A DNA stretch of 64,000 nt from Flavobacterium amniphilum (GCF_023634845.1 NZ_JAMLJL010000009.1:1-64000); one strand, 5' to 3'. Positions 26,861-36,169 are shown, counted from the first letter of the stretch. The notes: generated by a model from the sequence alone, not told the origin. Made by a program: numbers and translations.

Positions 26861-27505
26861 ATGACAAAAAAACAAATATTCTATTTTGGATTATTTGCCT
26901 CAATCATCACATTAAGTTCTGGTTTTAGACCATTCCAATCTGAATTATTTCCTTGGTTTCATGTATTTGAAAAGGAAATTACCTACACAGTACCTACAGA
27001 AGTAGAAGTTGGCCAAACATTTTTTGATATTCCTTTTACGGGGAAAACTTTCGTTGGTTTCCAGCAGAGTTTAGCGGCCCGTGAATCCCAGGGAAAATAT
27101 CATAAAGTAAATTCTTTTGGTTATCTTGGAAAATATCAATTTGGTACCGAAACTCTAGAAGAGTTAGGAATCAATGATGAACAAAACTTCCTGAAAAGCA
27201 GAAAGCTTCAGGAGAAGGCATTTATTGCTTATTTGGCGCGTAACAAATGGGACTTACGGAAAGAGATTGAAAGGTATTCCGGAAAGGTAATCAGGGGTAT
27301 TCCTATTACTGAATCGGGTATATTAGCTGCAGCACATCTTGGAGGGCCGGGATCGGTTAAACGTTTTTTGCGTTCGGGAGGACGTAAAAAGTTTGTCGAT
27401 GGTTTTGGGACTTCGATTGCTGAGTATTTAAGAGAATTCGCTGGTTATGATACCAGTTTTATTGAGGCAAATAAAAAAGCAAAAGCTAATTACTACGTGT
27501 ATTAA
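26861..27505 (+). CDS. Lysozyme-like (transglycosylase-fold) exported protein
   Basis: 214 residues with a signal or membrane segment at 5-22. The block FQQSLAARESQGKYHKVNSF (with a candidate catalytic glutamate) and GYLGKYQFG followed by LEELGI resembles the lysozyme/SLT fold. The later AAHLGGPGSVKRFL block matches the far side of that active site. It probably cleaves or binds peptidoglycan. There is no LysM domain in this one. It ends in a 4-base overlap with the converging methyltransferase gene at 27502-27505. Confidence 0.72.
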   Translation: MTKKQIFYFGLFASIITLSSGFRPFQSELFPWFHVFEKEITYTVPTEVEVGQTFFDIPFTGKTFVGFQQSLAARESQGKYHKVNSFGYLGKYQFGTETLEELGINDEQNFLKSRKLQEKAFIAYLARNKWDLRKEIERYSGKVIRGIPITESGILAAAHLGGPGSVKRFLRSGGRKKFVDGFGTSIAEYLREFAGYDTSFIEANKKAKANYYVY

Positions 27506-28227
27506 TAGTTTTTGTGGATGATGAAAATGCAAGGTCGATTATGTAAATCGACCTTTTGTTTTTTCCAGTCTTTTACAGCTAATGTTTTAATGTATTCAGT
27601 GGGAAGCGTGATGTCGCATGCAATACAAAGATTGGTGTTGGGTTGCAATGTACTTAAAAGATCTTCCATTAATTTGTTGTTTCGGTACGGAGTTTCAATG
27701 AAAAGCTGAGATTGATTCTTTTCAAAAGACAACTTTTCAAAATTCTTCAGTGCAGATTTTTTTTCACCTTTGTCAATTGGTAAATAACCGTTGAAAGCAA
27801 AACTCTGGCCATTCATCCCTGATGCCATCACGGCTAGTAAAATTGAGCTTGGTCCAACTAGCGGAACGACCTGAATTCCTTTTTCGTGGGCTAATTTTAC
27901 AATAACGGCTCCTGGATCGGCAACACCCGGACATCCGGCTTCACTCATTAAGCCTATGTTCTGCCCGCTTAAAAGTGGTTTGATGAATTCCTGATGCTCG
28001 TGTGTTTCGGTATGTTTGTTTAATACTGAAATGTGTAAGCTGGGTTGTTTTTTTTCAGGATGAACACTTTTGATAAAGCGGCGTGCGGTTTTTTCGTTTT
28101 CAACGATGTAATGATCAATGAAATCAATGCTCCTTTTGATAGTTTGAGGTAATACATCTTCTGGATTCATTTCGCCCAAAGTGGTTGGGATTAGATATAA
28201 TTTTCCTAAAAATGTAATGGGCTTCAT
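27502..28227 (-). CDS. RsmI-like SAM-dependent methyltransferase (tetrapyrrole methylase fold)
   Basis: 241 residues of the tetrapyrrole-methylase fold: LYLIPTTLGEMNPEDVLP at the N terminus, LMSEAGCPGVADPGAVIV and VVPLVGPSSILLAVMASGMN for SAM binding. RsmI methylates the ribose of C1402 in 16S rRNA. This protein is shorter than canonical RsmI (about 286), and flavobacteria often carry a second copy of this type, so its RNA target is uncertain. It is the third gene after dnaA and the LMW phosphatase, 5 bases behind the latter. Confidence 0.85.
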   Translation of the reverse strand: MKPITFLGKLYLIPTTLGEMNPEDVLPQTIKRSIDFIDHYIVENEKTARRFIKSVHPEKKQPSLHISVLNKHTETHEHQEFIKPLLSGQNIGLMSEAGCPGVADPGAVIVKLAHEKGIQVVPLVGPSSILLAVMASGMNGQSFAFNGYLPIDKGEKKSALKNFEKLSFEKNQSQLFIETPYRNNKLMEDLLSTLQPNTNLCIACDITLPTEYIKTLAVKDWKKQKVDLHNRPCIFIIHKNY

Positions 28228-28232
28228 CGGTT

Positions 28233-28691
28233 TTATTTTTTCAAAAGTTTTTGTGCAATACTGTCGCAGGCTTTGTCTAACATGTGGTAGACTTTTTCAA
28301 AGCCATCCTGTTGTCCGTAATACGGATCCGGAACGTCTACGCGTTCGCCGGGAAAAATCTCATCCAGAATAAGCTGTACTTTAGCTTTATCTGTATTATT
28401 TTGTGCCTGGGCAATCACATCTTTATAATTTTGATTGTCCATAACATAAATATAGTCAAATTCCTGAAAATCTTTTTTCGAAAAGTGACGGCCTCTTAAG
28501 TGGGTGATATCGAGATTGTAGTTTTTAGCCGTGAGTACAGATCTTTTGTCGGGGGGCTGACCTACGTGCCAACTTCCGGTTCCTGCAGAATCTACAATAT
28601 AATCGTTGGAAAGTTTAGAGCGAAGTATGCCTTCGGCCAATGGAGAACGACATATGTTCCCCAAACAAACCATCAATATTTTTGTAGTCAT
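28233..28691 (-). CDS. Low-molecular-weight protein tyrosine phosphatase
   Basis: 152 residues. The P-loop is CLGNICRS (C-x5-R, residues 9-15) and the general-acid loop VPDPYYG is intact. Such enzymes remove phosphate from protein tyrosines, in bacteria often on polysaccharide-export kinases. No tyrosine kinase or polysaccharide gene lies nearby; instead the start codon overlaps the dnaA stop by one base (TAATG), which puts it in the dnaA operon. Confidence 0.93.
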   Translation of the reverse strand: MTTKILMVCLGNICRSPLAEGILRSKLSNDYIVDSAGTGSWHVGQPPDKRSVLTAKNYNLDITHLRGRHFSKKDFQEFDYIYVMDNQNYKDVIAQAQNNTDKAKVQLILDEIFPGERVDVPDPYYGQQDGFEKVYHMLDKACDSIAQKLLKK

Positions 28692-30118
28692 TACAGTGAT
28701 AATTTTTTGTTGATGTCGTCAACAAATTTTTTGAACTGTTTATCGGTAGAAACTAAATTGTCTACTGTTTTGCAGGCGTGTAAAACGGTGGCATGGTCTC
28801 TGTCTCCAATTTGTGATCCGATGTTTGCCAAAGATGCTTTCGTGTATTTTTTAGCAAAGAACATCGCTAACTGGCGTGCCTGTACCACGTGGCGTTTTCT
28901 TGTCTGTGATTGTAAGGTTGATACGTCAAGCTGGAAATAATCCGAAACTACTTTTTGGATGTAGTCGATAGAAATTTCACGCTTCACATTTTTCACAAAC
29001 TTCTCAACGATTTGTTTTGCTAAGTCAATGGTAACTTCTTTTTTGTTAAAAGAAGATTGGGCGATCAATGAAATGATTGCGCCTTCCAGTTCGCGTACAT
29101 TGGTTTTGATGTTGCGGGCAACATATTCAATAATGTCTTCCGGCATTTCAACACCATCGCGGAACAGGATGTTTTTCAAAATTGAAACCCTTGTTTCGTA
29201 GTCTGGCTGGTGTAACTCGGCAGATAATCCCCATTTGAAACGGGATAATAAACGTTGCTCGATGTCCTGCATGTCAACCGGAGCTTTATCTGAAGTCAGG
29301 ATAACCTGTTTGCCGTTTTGGTGCAAGTGGTTGAAGATGTGGAAAAACACATCCTGGGTTCCTGATTTTCCTGATAAAAACTGTACGTCGTCAATGATTA
29401 ATACATCGATTAACTGGTAGAAATGAATAAAGTCATTTCGGGTATTTTTTTTAACGGAATCTATATATTGTTGTGTGAAAATTTCAGCAGAAATATATAA
29501 AACCGTTTTTTCAGGGTATTTGTCTTTTATTTCAACACCGATAGCATGTGCTAAGTGTGTTTTTCCTAATCCTACACCTCCGAAAATCAATAACGGGTTG
29601 AATGAAGTTCCGCCCGGTTTATTGGCAACAGCCATACCGGCACTACGGGCCAAACGGTTTGAATCTCCTTCAAGGAAATTGTCAAAACTGTAATTGGCAT
29701 TCAGTTGTGATTCGATTTTGATGTTTCGGATTCCCGGGATGATAAATGGGTTTTTTAATTCCGGATTTTTTTGTTGAACCGGCACGTCGATTTCCTGTGT
29801 TTTTACAGGTTGGCGTGTTGCGCTTGGTAGCTGTTCTGTAAATGGAAGTTTGTTCCCGTAGGTGTTTTCCATTTTAATTTTATACAGTAACTTCGCATTT
29901 TTTCCAAGTTCTTTCTGTAAGGCAACTTTTAATAACTTAACATAGTGTTCCTCTAGCCATTCGTAAAAGAATTTACTCGGCACTTGAATATAAAGCGCAT
30001 TATCGGTAAGCTCTACAGACTTGATTGGTTCAAACCAAGTTTTGTATGCTTGCTCCTGTATGTTGTCCTTTATGAAAGACAGACAATTTTCCCAGACCGA
30101 TTCCGCAGTTTTATTCAT
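28691..30118 (-). CDS. dnaA: Chromosomal replication initiator protein DnaA
   Basis: 475 residues from ATG 30118 (an in-frame ATG three codons earlier, at 30127, is also possible). Domain I spans 1-90, a short linker follows, then the AAA+ domain with Walker A GGVGLGKTHLAHAIG and Walker B LIIDDVQFL, and domain IV with the DnaA signature GDRDHATVLHACKTV. It binds DnaA boxes and opens oriC. The phosphatase and RsmI-like genes follow with TAATG overlap and a 5-base gap. The 190 bases upstream are AT-rich, but I see no clear TTATCCACA-type boxes there, so oriC is not located. Confidence 0.97.
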   Translation of the reverse strand: MNKTAESVWENCLSFIKDNIQEQAYKTWFEPIKSVELTDNALYIQVPSKFFYEWLEEHYVKLLKVALQKELGKNAKLLYKIKMENTYGNKLPFTEQLPSATRQPVKTQEIDVPVQQKNPELKNPFIIPGIRNIKIESQLNANYSFDNFLEGDSNRLARSAGMAVANKPGGTSFNPLLIFGGVGLGKTHLAHAIGVEIKDKYPEKTVLYISAEIFTQQYIDSVKKNTRNDFIHFYQLIDVLIIDDVQFLSGKSGTQDVFFHIFNHLHQNGKQVILTSDKAPVDMQDIEQRLLSRFKWGLSAELHQPDYETRVSILKNILFRDGVEMPEDIIEYVARNIKTNVRELEGAIISLIAQSSFNKKEVTIDLAKQIVEKFVKNVKREISIDYIQKVVSDYFQLDVSTLQSQTRKRHVVQARQLAMFFAKKYTKASLANIGSQIGDRDHATVLHACKTVDNLVSTDKQFKKFVDDINKKLSL

Positions 30119-30317
30119 TGTGTGCATTCTTATATTGTTAGTTTTAAAGGTTTTACTTGGACAAATTACGGGCCAAGAATTTGAGTAGATTGGGATAGCA
30201 AATATGGATTATAAATATTGTAAAAAAAAATTTTTTTGATATTGATTTTATGAAAAAATTGTTGTAAGAAATTTTATTGGGGTTAAGAAATGTTTAAATA
30301 ATAATTATAAGAAATTG

Positions 30318-30719
30318 ATGAAAATTCATGAATTAAAAGTAAGGGTCAGGTATGCCGAAACGGATCAGATGGGAATGGTTTATCACGGGAATTATGCGCA
30401 GTATTTTGAGTTGGGACGTGTGGAATGGCTTAGAAATCTGGGTGTTTCGTATAAGTTGATGGAAGAAGCAGGAATAATGCTTCCGGTGGTTTCCCTGACG
30501 ATGAATTATAAAAAACCGGCTCGCTACGATGATGAGTTGACGGTGCGTACGATTATGAAAAAACAGGAGTCGGTTAAGATAGAATTCGACTATGAAATCT
30601 TTAACAGTAAAGGTGAGTTATTAACAACCGGAAATTCTGTTTTGGTGTTTGTGGATATGAAAACCGGTAAGCCAATTTTACCTCCTGATTATCTTAAAAA
30701 GTTGTTGACAGAACTTTAG
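30318..30719 (+). CDS. Hotdog-fold acyl-CoA thioesterase (YbgC/FadM type)
   Basis: 133 residues from ATG 30318. The motif RYAETDQMGMVYHGNYAQYF carries the conserved aspartate of the 4-hydroxybenzoyl-CoA thioesterase family, followed by FELGRVEWLRNLG. It hydrolyses small acyl-CoA thioesters; the physiological substrate is unknown. The upstream neighbour dnaA is divergent. Its stop overlaps that of the converging yigZ-type gene by 4 bases. Confidence 0.9.
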   Translation: MKIHELKVRVRYAETDQMGMVYHGNYAQYFELGRVEWLRNLGVSYKLMEEAGIMLPVVSLTMNYKKPARYDDELTVRTIMKKQESVKIEFDYEIFNSKGELLTTGNSVLVFVDMKTGKPILPPDYLKKLLTEL

Positions 30720-31315
30720 ATTTCTTTTATGTCAACTTCAAACAAATTTGTAAAAATGTCGAATACCATTTCGGCATTTTTTTTTCGGGTTGAAATTTCA
30801 ATCTGACAGTTTTCTTCCATTTTCTGTGAAACGATATTGAGGTTTTTCTCCTTAATAATACGCATCACTTTGTTCATGTTTTTGTAATCAAATGTTACAC
30901 TGAAATGAATATCGATCGTTTTTTCGATTATGGTCGAAGCCTCCAAAGCCATTTTGGCACTTTCGCGGTAAGCGGATATCAATCCGCCAACACCTAATTT
31001 TACACCGCCGAAATACCGCACAACAACAACTAAGACATTGGTGACGTCAAATGACTGTATCTGTCCGTAAATGGGCATTCCGGCACTGTTGTTGGGTTCG
31101 CCGTCATCATTGGCGCGGTATTGTATTTTGGTTGTTCCTATCTGATAGGCATAACACCAGTGTCTGGCCGAAAAATGTTCTTTTTTGAGCTTATCAATAT
31201 GGGTTTTGACTTCTTCTTCGGAAGTAATGGGAAAGGCAAAGCCGAAAAACTTACTGTTTTTCTCTTTGTATAAAGTTTCCGGTGAAGCTTCGTCTATTGT
31301 TTTGTAAGTATCCAA
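30716..31315 (-). CDS. YigZ/IMPACT family protein
   Basis: 199 residues. The IMPACT N-terminal domain is clear: KNSKFFGFAFPI, HFSARHWCYAYQIG, ANDDGEPNNSAGMPI and VVRYFGGVKLGVGGLISAY. A ferredoxin-like C-terminal domain of about 70 residues follows. Eukaryotic IMPACT regulates GCN2; the bacterial members lack an agreed function but are linked to translation. It is separated by 42 bases from the HAD gene upstream. Confidence 0.9.
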   Translation of the reverse strand: MDTYKTIDEASPETLYKEKNSKFFGFAFPITSEEEVKTHIDKLKKEHFSARHWCYAYQIGTTKIQYRANDDGEPNNSAGMPIYGQIQSFDVTNVLVVVVRYFGGVKLGVGGLISAYRESAKMALEASTIIEKTIDIHFSVTFDYKNMNKVMRIIKEKNLNIVSQKMEENCQIEISTRKKNAEMVFDIFTNLFEVDIKEI

Positions 31316-31357
31316 TGAAGTTGTTTTTCGGCTTCAAAAATACTTATTTTTTGAAAT

Positions 31358-31966
31358 TTAAACCGGAATTTCTTTCTGCATGAACAAATCGGTTACATCT
31401 TCTTCACCCACCTGAAGGTTCCAAACGTGCATTCCAAGGGATGCGGCAATGTCAGTGTTCTCTTTTTTGTCATCAATAAATAAAGTGCGTTTCATTGATA
31501 ACTCATGTTTCTTGACAATGTAGTTAAAAGCTTCGGGCTCGGGTTTACGCCAGCCTATTTCAAAAGAAAAGTAAATTCTTTCGAAGCATTGGTAAAATTC
31601 ACGGGCGAATGTGTGGCCTACTTTGTGTTCAAATTTGGCAACATGTATTTCGTCTGTGTTGCTTAAAAGGAATAAGCGGTATTTGTGTGACAGTTTCTGT
31701 AAAAACTCAAGTCTCTCTAACGGAAAATCAAGCAAAACTGAATTCCAGGCAGTTCTTATTTCGTCGATGGATGCATTCGGAATCATCTTTTTCATTTCAA
31801 TCATGAACTGAACTTCGGTGATTTTTCCTTTTTCAAATTGTATGTTGATATCATCAAGTTCTTTACTCCATCCGGGTAGCCCCAGTTTCTTTAATGCATT
31901 GAGTGAAGCATTCTTATCTAAATTAATCAATACATCGCCAAAATCGAAAATAATAGTGTTAATCAT
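31358..31966 (-). CDS. HAD-superfamily hydrolase (HAD-IA)
   Basis: 202 residues. Motif I is IIFDFGDVLINLD, where the nucleophile Asp is present and the usual second Asp position is Gly, as in the YihX/epoxide-hydrolase-like branch. Motif II is LLSNTDE, the lysine is in WRKPEPEAFN, and motif III is FIDDKKEN. It probably dephosphorylates a small sugar phosphate or nucleotide. The start overlaps the ribD stop by 4 bases (ATGA type), so it is translated with ribD; a role in the missing riboflavin-pathway phosphatase step is conceivable but unproven. Confidence 0.88.
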   Translation of the reverse strand: MINTIIFDFGDVLINLDKNASLNALKKLGLPGWSKELDDINIQFEKGKITEVQFMIEMKKMIPNASIDEIRTAWNSVLLDFPLERLEFLQKLSHKYRLFLLSNTDEIHVAKFEHKVGHTFAREFYQCFERIYFSFEIGWRKPEPEAFNYIVKKHELSMKRTLFIDDKKENTDIAASLGMHVWNLQVGEEDVTDLFMQKEIPV

Positions 31967-32991
31967 AGTTTAGCATAAATTATTAGTTCGTCACTTCCTA
32001 TTTTTTGTTCTTCTATTATTTTTCCAGTGATTTTAGGGGCTGTTATTCCACTTGAAAAATGCGAATTTCCTTTGAAAACCCTTGCTTCATCCCACAGTTG
32101 GGAATCAATAAAGGTTTGTAGGGTCCGGTTTCCGCCTTCGATGATTACAGATTGGATTCCCTTCCCAAATAAATAGTCACAAAGCTGTTTTGCAACGTTT
32201 TGGGTGAAGTCAATTTCGGTTTCGGTAATCAAAAAAGTTAAGGCCGAATTATCAAATATAGCACTTTCTTTTGAAATCCGGTTTTTTTTATCGAGAACAA
32301 TTCGCACCGGATGGTTTCCTTTCCAGTTGCGGGCTGTTAAACTCGGGTTGTCATCGATTACGGTCTGGGTGCCAACGAGTATTCCCTGTTCTTCGGTGCG
32401 CCATTTGTGAACCAGTTGGCGTGAGTATTGATTCGTTATCCATACCGGTTCCTGTTTGTCTCTTTTTTCTGGAGCAATGAAGCCGTCTTCGGTTTCGGCC
32501 CATTTTAAGATGATGTAGGGACGCTTTTCGGTATGAAAGGTAAAGAATCGTTTGTTGAGCGCATTGCACCGGTCTTCCAAGATACCAACTGTGACATTGG
32601 CCCCGGCTTCTTTCAGTTTGCGGATGCCGTTACCCGAAACTTTGGCAAAAGGATCGATTGTTCCGATGACCACATTCGGTATTTTATGATGAATGATTAA
32701 ATCAGCGCAGGGAGGTGTTTTTCCAAAATGACTGCAAGGTTCTAAACTGACATAAATCGTCGATTGGGATAGCAATGTTTTGTCTTTTACCGAATTGACC
32801 GCATTAACTTCGGCATGGGGTTCGCCGGCTTTCCTGTGCCAGCCTTCGCCAATGATTTTTCCGTCGTGAACAATAACACTGCCTACTAACGGGTTGGGGT
32901 AAGTGGTGCCTAACCCGTTTTGGGCTAATTCAATGCAGCGGCTGATGAATTTCTCATCTGTTGTAAAAGCAGCTTTGGATGTATGGCTCAT
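31963..32991 (-). CDS. ribD: Bifunctional riboflavin biosynthesis deaminase/reductase RibD
   Basis: 342 residues from ATG 32991; the frame stays open to 33039, so the start is uncertain. The N-terminal cytidine-deaminase-like domain has zinc ligands HAEVN and PCSHFGKTPPCAD; the C-terminal reductase domain (from about 150) includes WAETEDGFIAP and VIIEGGNRTLQTFI. It performs the second and third steps of riboflavin synthesis. The HAD hydrolase follows in the same operon, and an acetyltransferase gene diverges 73 bases away. Confidence 0.94.
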   Translation of the reverse strand: MSHTSKAAFTTDEKFISRCIELAQNGLGTTYPNPLVGSVIVHDGKIIGEGWHRKAGEPHAEVNAVNSVKDKTLLSQSTIYVSLEPCSHFGKTPPCADLIIHHKIPNVVIGTIDPFAKVSGNGIRKLKEAGANVTVGILEDRCNALNKRFFTFHTEKRPYIILKWAETEDGFIAPEKRDKQEPVWITNQYSRQLVHKWRTEEQGILVGTQTVIDDNPSLTARNWKGNHPVRIVLDKKNRISKESAIFDNSALTFLITETEIDFTQNVAKQLCDYLFGKGIQSVIIEGGNRTLQTFIDSQLWDEARVFKGNSHFSSGITAPKITGKIIEEQKIGSDELIIYAKL

Positions 32992-33064
32992 TATTTCGGA
33001 ATAACTCTTTTTTTTCATTGACGTTTCGTGTATCTTCACAACACAAAAATAAGCTTTTAAATTT

Positions 33065-33556
33065 ATGTTGATCCGTGAAATCCAGTTGGAAGATAATGTA
33101 CAGGTTGCTAAGGTAATCCGTACTGTTCTGGAAGAATTTAATGTGCCTAAAGTGGGGACTGCTTATGCTGATCCGCAATTGGACCGAATGTATGAAACGT
33201 ATAAGGAACCCAAATCGGCTTACTTTGTGGTCGAAAACGAAGAAAGAATTATCGGTACGGCCGGAATAGCTCCGTTAGCTAACGGTTCGCCGGATGTCTG
33301 TGAATTGCAAAAGATGTATTTCTTACCGGAAACAAGAGGGCTGGGAGTGGGGGCCAAAATGATGGAAGTTTGTCTTGAAAAAGCAAAGTCACTTGGTTTT
33401 AAACAATGTTACCTGGAAACCATGCCTTATATGGAAGCTGCTCAAAAACTATATCAAAGATCCGGTTTTGAATATTTAGATAAACCGATGGGTTGTACCG
33501 GACACACTTCTTGCGGAGTCTGGATGATTAAGGATTTGACAACTGATACCGAATAA
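33065..33556 (+). CDS. GNAT-family N-acetyltransferase
   Basis: 163 residues. GNAT features are IREIQLEDNVQVAKVIR at the start, CELQKMYFLPETRGLGVGAKM as the acetyl-CoA binding motif, and a C-terminal AAQKLYQRSGFEYLDKPMG. The substrate is unknown. The stop overlaps the prmC start by one base (TAATGA), so the two are translationally coupled; this might hint at a link with translation, but that is inference. Confidence 0.87.
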   Translation: MLIREIQLEDNVQVAKVIRTVLEEFNVPKVGTAYADPQLDRMYETYKEPKSAYFVVENEERIIGTAGIAPLANGSPDVCELQKMYFLPETRGLGVGAKMMEVCLEKAKSLGFKQCYLETMPYMEAAQKLYQRSGFEYLDKPMGCTGHTSCGVWMIKDLTTDTE

Positions 33557-34410
33557 TGATACTGAAAGAATATAAAATCCAGTTTACCCAAGAATTAACT
33601 CCTGTTTATGATGAACATGAGATCGACAGTTTTTTCTATATCCTGCTGGAAGCTTTCCATCAGATGAAAAGAATCGATCTGGCGATGAAGCCTGAAATGG
33701 AAATCGATACCATGCAATTGTTGCAGTGGGAAACGGTTTTATCCCAACTTAAAGAACAAAAACCCATTCAGTATATATTAGGAGAAACCGAGTTTTTCGG
33801 ATTGCCTTTTTATGTAAATGAAAATACGTTAATTCCGAGACCGGAAACCGAAGAATTGGTCGATTGGATTCTGGAGAAGTCCAAAGTCGAAAATCCAAAG
33901 AGCAAAGTAAAAATTTTAGACATCGGAACAGGGACGGGATGCATTGCAATATCTTTGGCCAAAAACTTGCCAAATGCCGAAGTCTATGCCATGGATGTTT
34001 CGGAGAAGGCTTTGGCTGTAGCCCAAAAAAATGCAAACCGCAACACAGCGGAAGTTACTTTTCTGCACCAAAGTATTCTGGAGACCGAAGATTTGCTTCA
34101 GCAGTTTGATATCATCGTTTCCAATCCGCCTTATGTGCGGAATCTGGAGAAAGAAGAAATCAAAAAGAATGTCCTGGAATACGAACCGCATCTGGCGCTT
34201 TTTGTGGAAGATCATGACGCCTTGCTTTTCTATCGGAAAATTACTGAATTAGCCCAAAAGAATCTTTCGGATGGCGGCCAGTTGTTTTTTGAGATCAACC
34301 AATACTTAGGGAACGAGATGATCCAATTGCTTAAGGATTATAATTTCTCAAACATCGAACTCCGCAAAGATATTTACGGAAACGACCGGATGATTTTCGG
34401 TATTTTGTAA
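33556..34410 (+). CDS. prmC: Peptide chain release factor N5-glutamine methyltransferase
   Basis: 284 residues. The SAM-binding motif is ILDIGTGTGCIAISLA and the catalytic NPPY is at 190-193 (IIVSNPPYVRN). The helical N-terminal domain with KPIQYILGETEFFG is typical. PrmC methylates the GGQ glutamine of RF1 and RF2. The gene is followed by the 42-bp repeat array at 34464. Confidence 0.95.
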   Translation: MILKEYKIQFTQELTPVYDEHEIDSFFYILLEAFHQMKRIDLAMKPEMEIDTMQLLQWETVLSQLKEQKPIQYILGETEFFGLPFYVNENTLIPRPETEELVDWILEKSKVENPKSKVKILDIGTGTGCIAISLAKNLPNAEVYAMDVSEKALAVAQKNANRNTAEVTFLHQSILETEDLLQQFDIIVSNPPYVRNLEKEEIKKNVLEYEPHLALFVEDHDALLFYRKITELAQKNLSDGGQLFFEINQYLGNEMIQLLKDYNFSNIELRKDIYGNDRMIFGIL

Positions 34411-34463
34411 TGAATATCTGCTTTATTACAGGTTAAGAGACAATTTTGTCAATTCGAAAATGT

Positions 34464-34918
34464 GAACTCCAAACTTAATTAGGTGAACTAGTTACTAAGT
34501 AAGTAGAACTCCAAACTTAATTAGGTGAACTAGTTATTAAGTAAGTAGAACTCCAAACTTAATTAGGTGAACTAGTTATTAAGTAAGTAGAACTCCAAAC
34601 TTAATTAGGTGAACTAGTTACTAAGTAAGTAGAACTCCAAACTTAATTAGGTGAACTAGTTATTAAGTAAGTAGAACTCCAAACTTAATTAGGTGAACTA
34701 GTTACTAAGTAACGTGAACTATAAACTAAAAGATGAGAACTAGTTACTAAGTAACGTGAACTATAAACTAAAAGATTAGAACTAGTTATTAAGTAACGTG
34801 AACTATAAACTAAAAGATTAGAACGAGTTATTAAGTGACGTGAACTACTCGCTAAGTACTAGTCACTAATTACTAAGGACTATTTACTAATCACTCTTCA
34901 CTAGTCACTAATTACTAA
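34464..34918. repeat. 42-bp tandem repeat array (minisatellite)
   Basis: GAACT starts a unit at 34464, 34506, 34548, 34590, 34632 and 34674 (type A), then 34716, 34758 and 34800 (type B), then a degenerate unit from 34842. The period is exactly 42 bases throughout; a further copy of ACTAGTCACTAATTACTAA at 34858 and 34900 is also 42 apart. Each type A unit divides into two similar 21-base halves, both starting GAACT. Stops occur in most frames, so it is not coding, and there are no unique spacers. Confidence 0.94.
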
Positions 34919-34927
34919 ACCAAAAGA

Positions 34928-36169
34928 TTACTCGTAACGAAGCGCTTCGATAGGATCCAGATTTGCGGCTTTAATGGCAGGATAAGAGCCTGATGCCACT
35001 GCAACGATAAAACAAACCACAAAAGCAGATGAAATGGCCAGCCACGGAATAACAAACTGGAAGCTCATACCGGCTGCAATGGCATAACCGATTAAAATCC
35101 CGAAAATAACACCAAAGAGTCCGCCTAATTGTCCGATAACAAGAGTTTCCATAAAAAACTGCATCGCAATGGTACTTTTTTTGGCGCCTAATGCTTTTCT
35201 TGTGCCTATTTCGCGTGTTCTTTCCGTTACCGAAACCAGCATGATATTCATCAATGCAATCGAAGAACCGAAAATGGTAATTACCCCAATTACCCATGCA
35301 GCCATACCTAAATATTGGGTAATGCCCAAGATTTTATTGATAAGGTCGTCACTTCTCGAAACACCGAAATTGTCATCTTCAACCGGATTGAGTTTACGTA
35401 CTTTACGCATGGTGATGGTCGCGTTGTCAACCGCTTCATTAAGCAGTTCCTTTTTATCAATCATGACACTGGTCGTGTAATTGATATTCGGAGCGGTAAA
35501 TAAAGTGCGGGCTACCTGGATGGGAACCAAAACCCTTAAGTCCTGACTGTTTCCGAAAGTAGATCCTTTTTCTTTCAAAACACCCACAACCTTGAATTTG
35601 GCACCACGTACCGAAATGGTTTTGCCAATCGGGTTTACACCGGCCAGTAATTTCTTTTCAAAATCAGAACCAAGGATACATACGTAGTTGTTATTTTCGA
35701 TATCAAAAGGATTGAAGTTTCGTCCTTTCACTACTTCAAGACCTGAATTTGAGGTGTAATTATCATCAATTCCCAATACAGATACTTCGGGATCGGTTTT
35801 TTTATTTTCGAACTTTACTTCTGCGGATGCTGTGGCTGTAAACGATATGGAGGTATGTGTAAAAGGATAATTGTAGTTTTCTTTAAAGGCTTTAACCTCT
35901 GGATAAGAAATAATAGGGTTAATTTTCTTGAGTTCGCCGCCGCCTTCGGTACGGGTTAAATTATCATATTGATTGATGGTAAACGTGTTGGAACCCATTG
36001 AGGCAAAATCTTTCGATAACGTGTTTTCCAATGCAGAAACCAGGCTCAGGATACCCACTAAAGCAGTTATTCCGAAAGCAATAATGATGACAGTTAAAAT
36101 CGTACGCAGTAATTGGGTTCTGATCGAGCCCAGGGCGATTTTTACGTTTTCTCTAAATAATCCTACCAT
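34928..36169 (-). CDS. MacB/FtsX-type ABC transporter permease
   Basis: 413 residues from ATG 36169. The N-terminal membrane segment (LLRTILTVIIIAFGITALVG) is followed by a ~220-residue periplasmic domain and three C-terminal helices with the FtsX signature TREIGTRKALGAKKSTI. It ends SYPAIKAANLDPIEALRYE, typical of MacB permeases. It would act with a separate ATPase in efflux of peptides or lipoproteins, or in mechanotransmission; no ATPase gene is adjacent, so the partner is elsewhere. Confidence 0.92.
   Translation of the reverse strand: MVGLFRENVKIALGSIRTQLLRTILTVIIIAFGITALVGILSLVSALENTLSKDFASMGSNTFTINQYDNLTRTEGGGELKKINPIISYPEVKAFKENYNYPFTHTSISFTATASAEVKFENKKTDPEVSVLGIDDNYTSNSGLEVVKGRNFNPFDIENNNYVCILGSDFEKKLLAGVNPIGKTISVRGAKFKVVGVLKEKGSTFGNSQDLRVLVPIQVARTLFTAPNINYTTSVMIDKKELLNEAVDNATITMRKVRKLNPVEDDNFGVSRSDDLINKILGITQYLGMAAWVIGVITIFGSSIALMNIMLVSVTERTREIGTRKALGAKKSTIAMQFFMETLVIGQLGGLFGVIFGILIGYAIAAGMSFQFVIPWLAISSAFVVCFIVAVASGSYPAIKAANLDPIEALRYE

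Noticed and set aside
30119-30317. oriC next to dnaA
   Set aside because: The interval is AT-rich but contains no clear TTATCCACA-type boxes or 13-mer set, so an origin cannot be supported.
31963-33039. A new defence or mobile island around ribD and prmC
   Set aside because: All genes in the stretch are ordinary housekeeping genes; the only oddity is the minisatellite that follows prmC.
34464-34918. CRISPR array
   Set aside because: The 42-bp units are contiguous, with no unique spacers, and there are no cas genes in the window.
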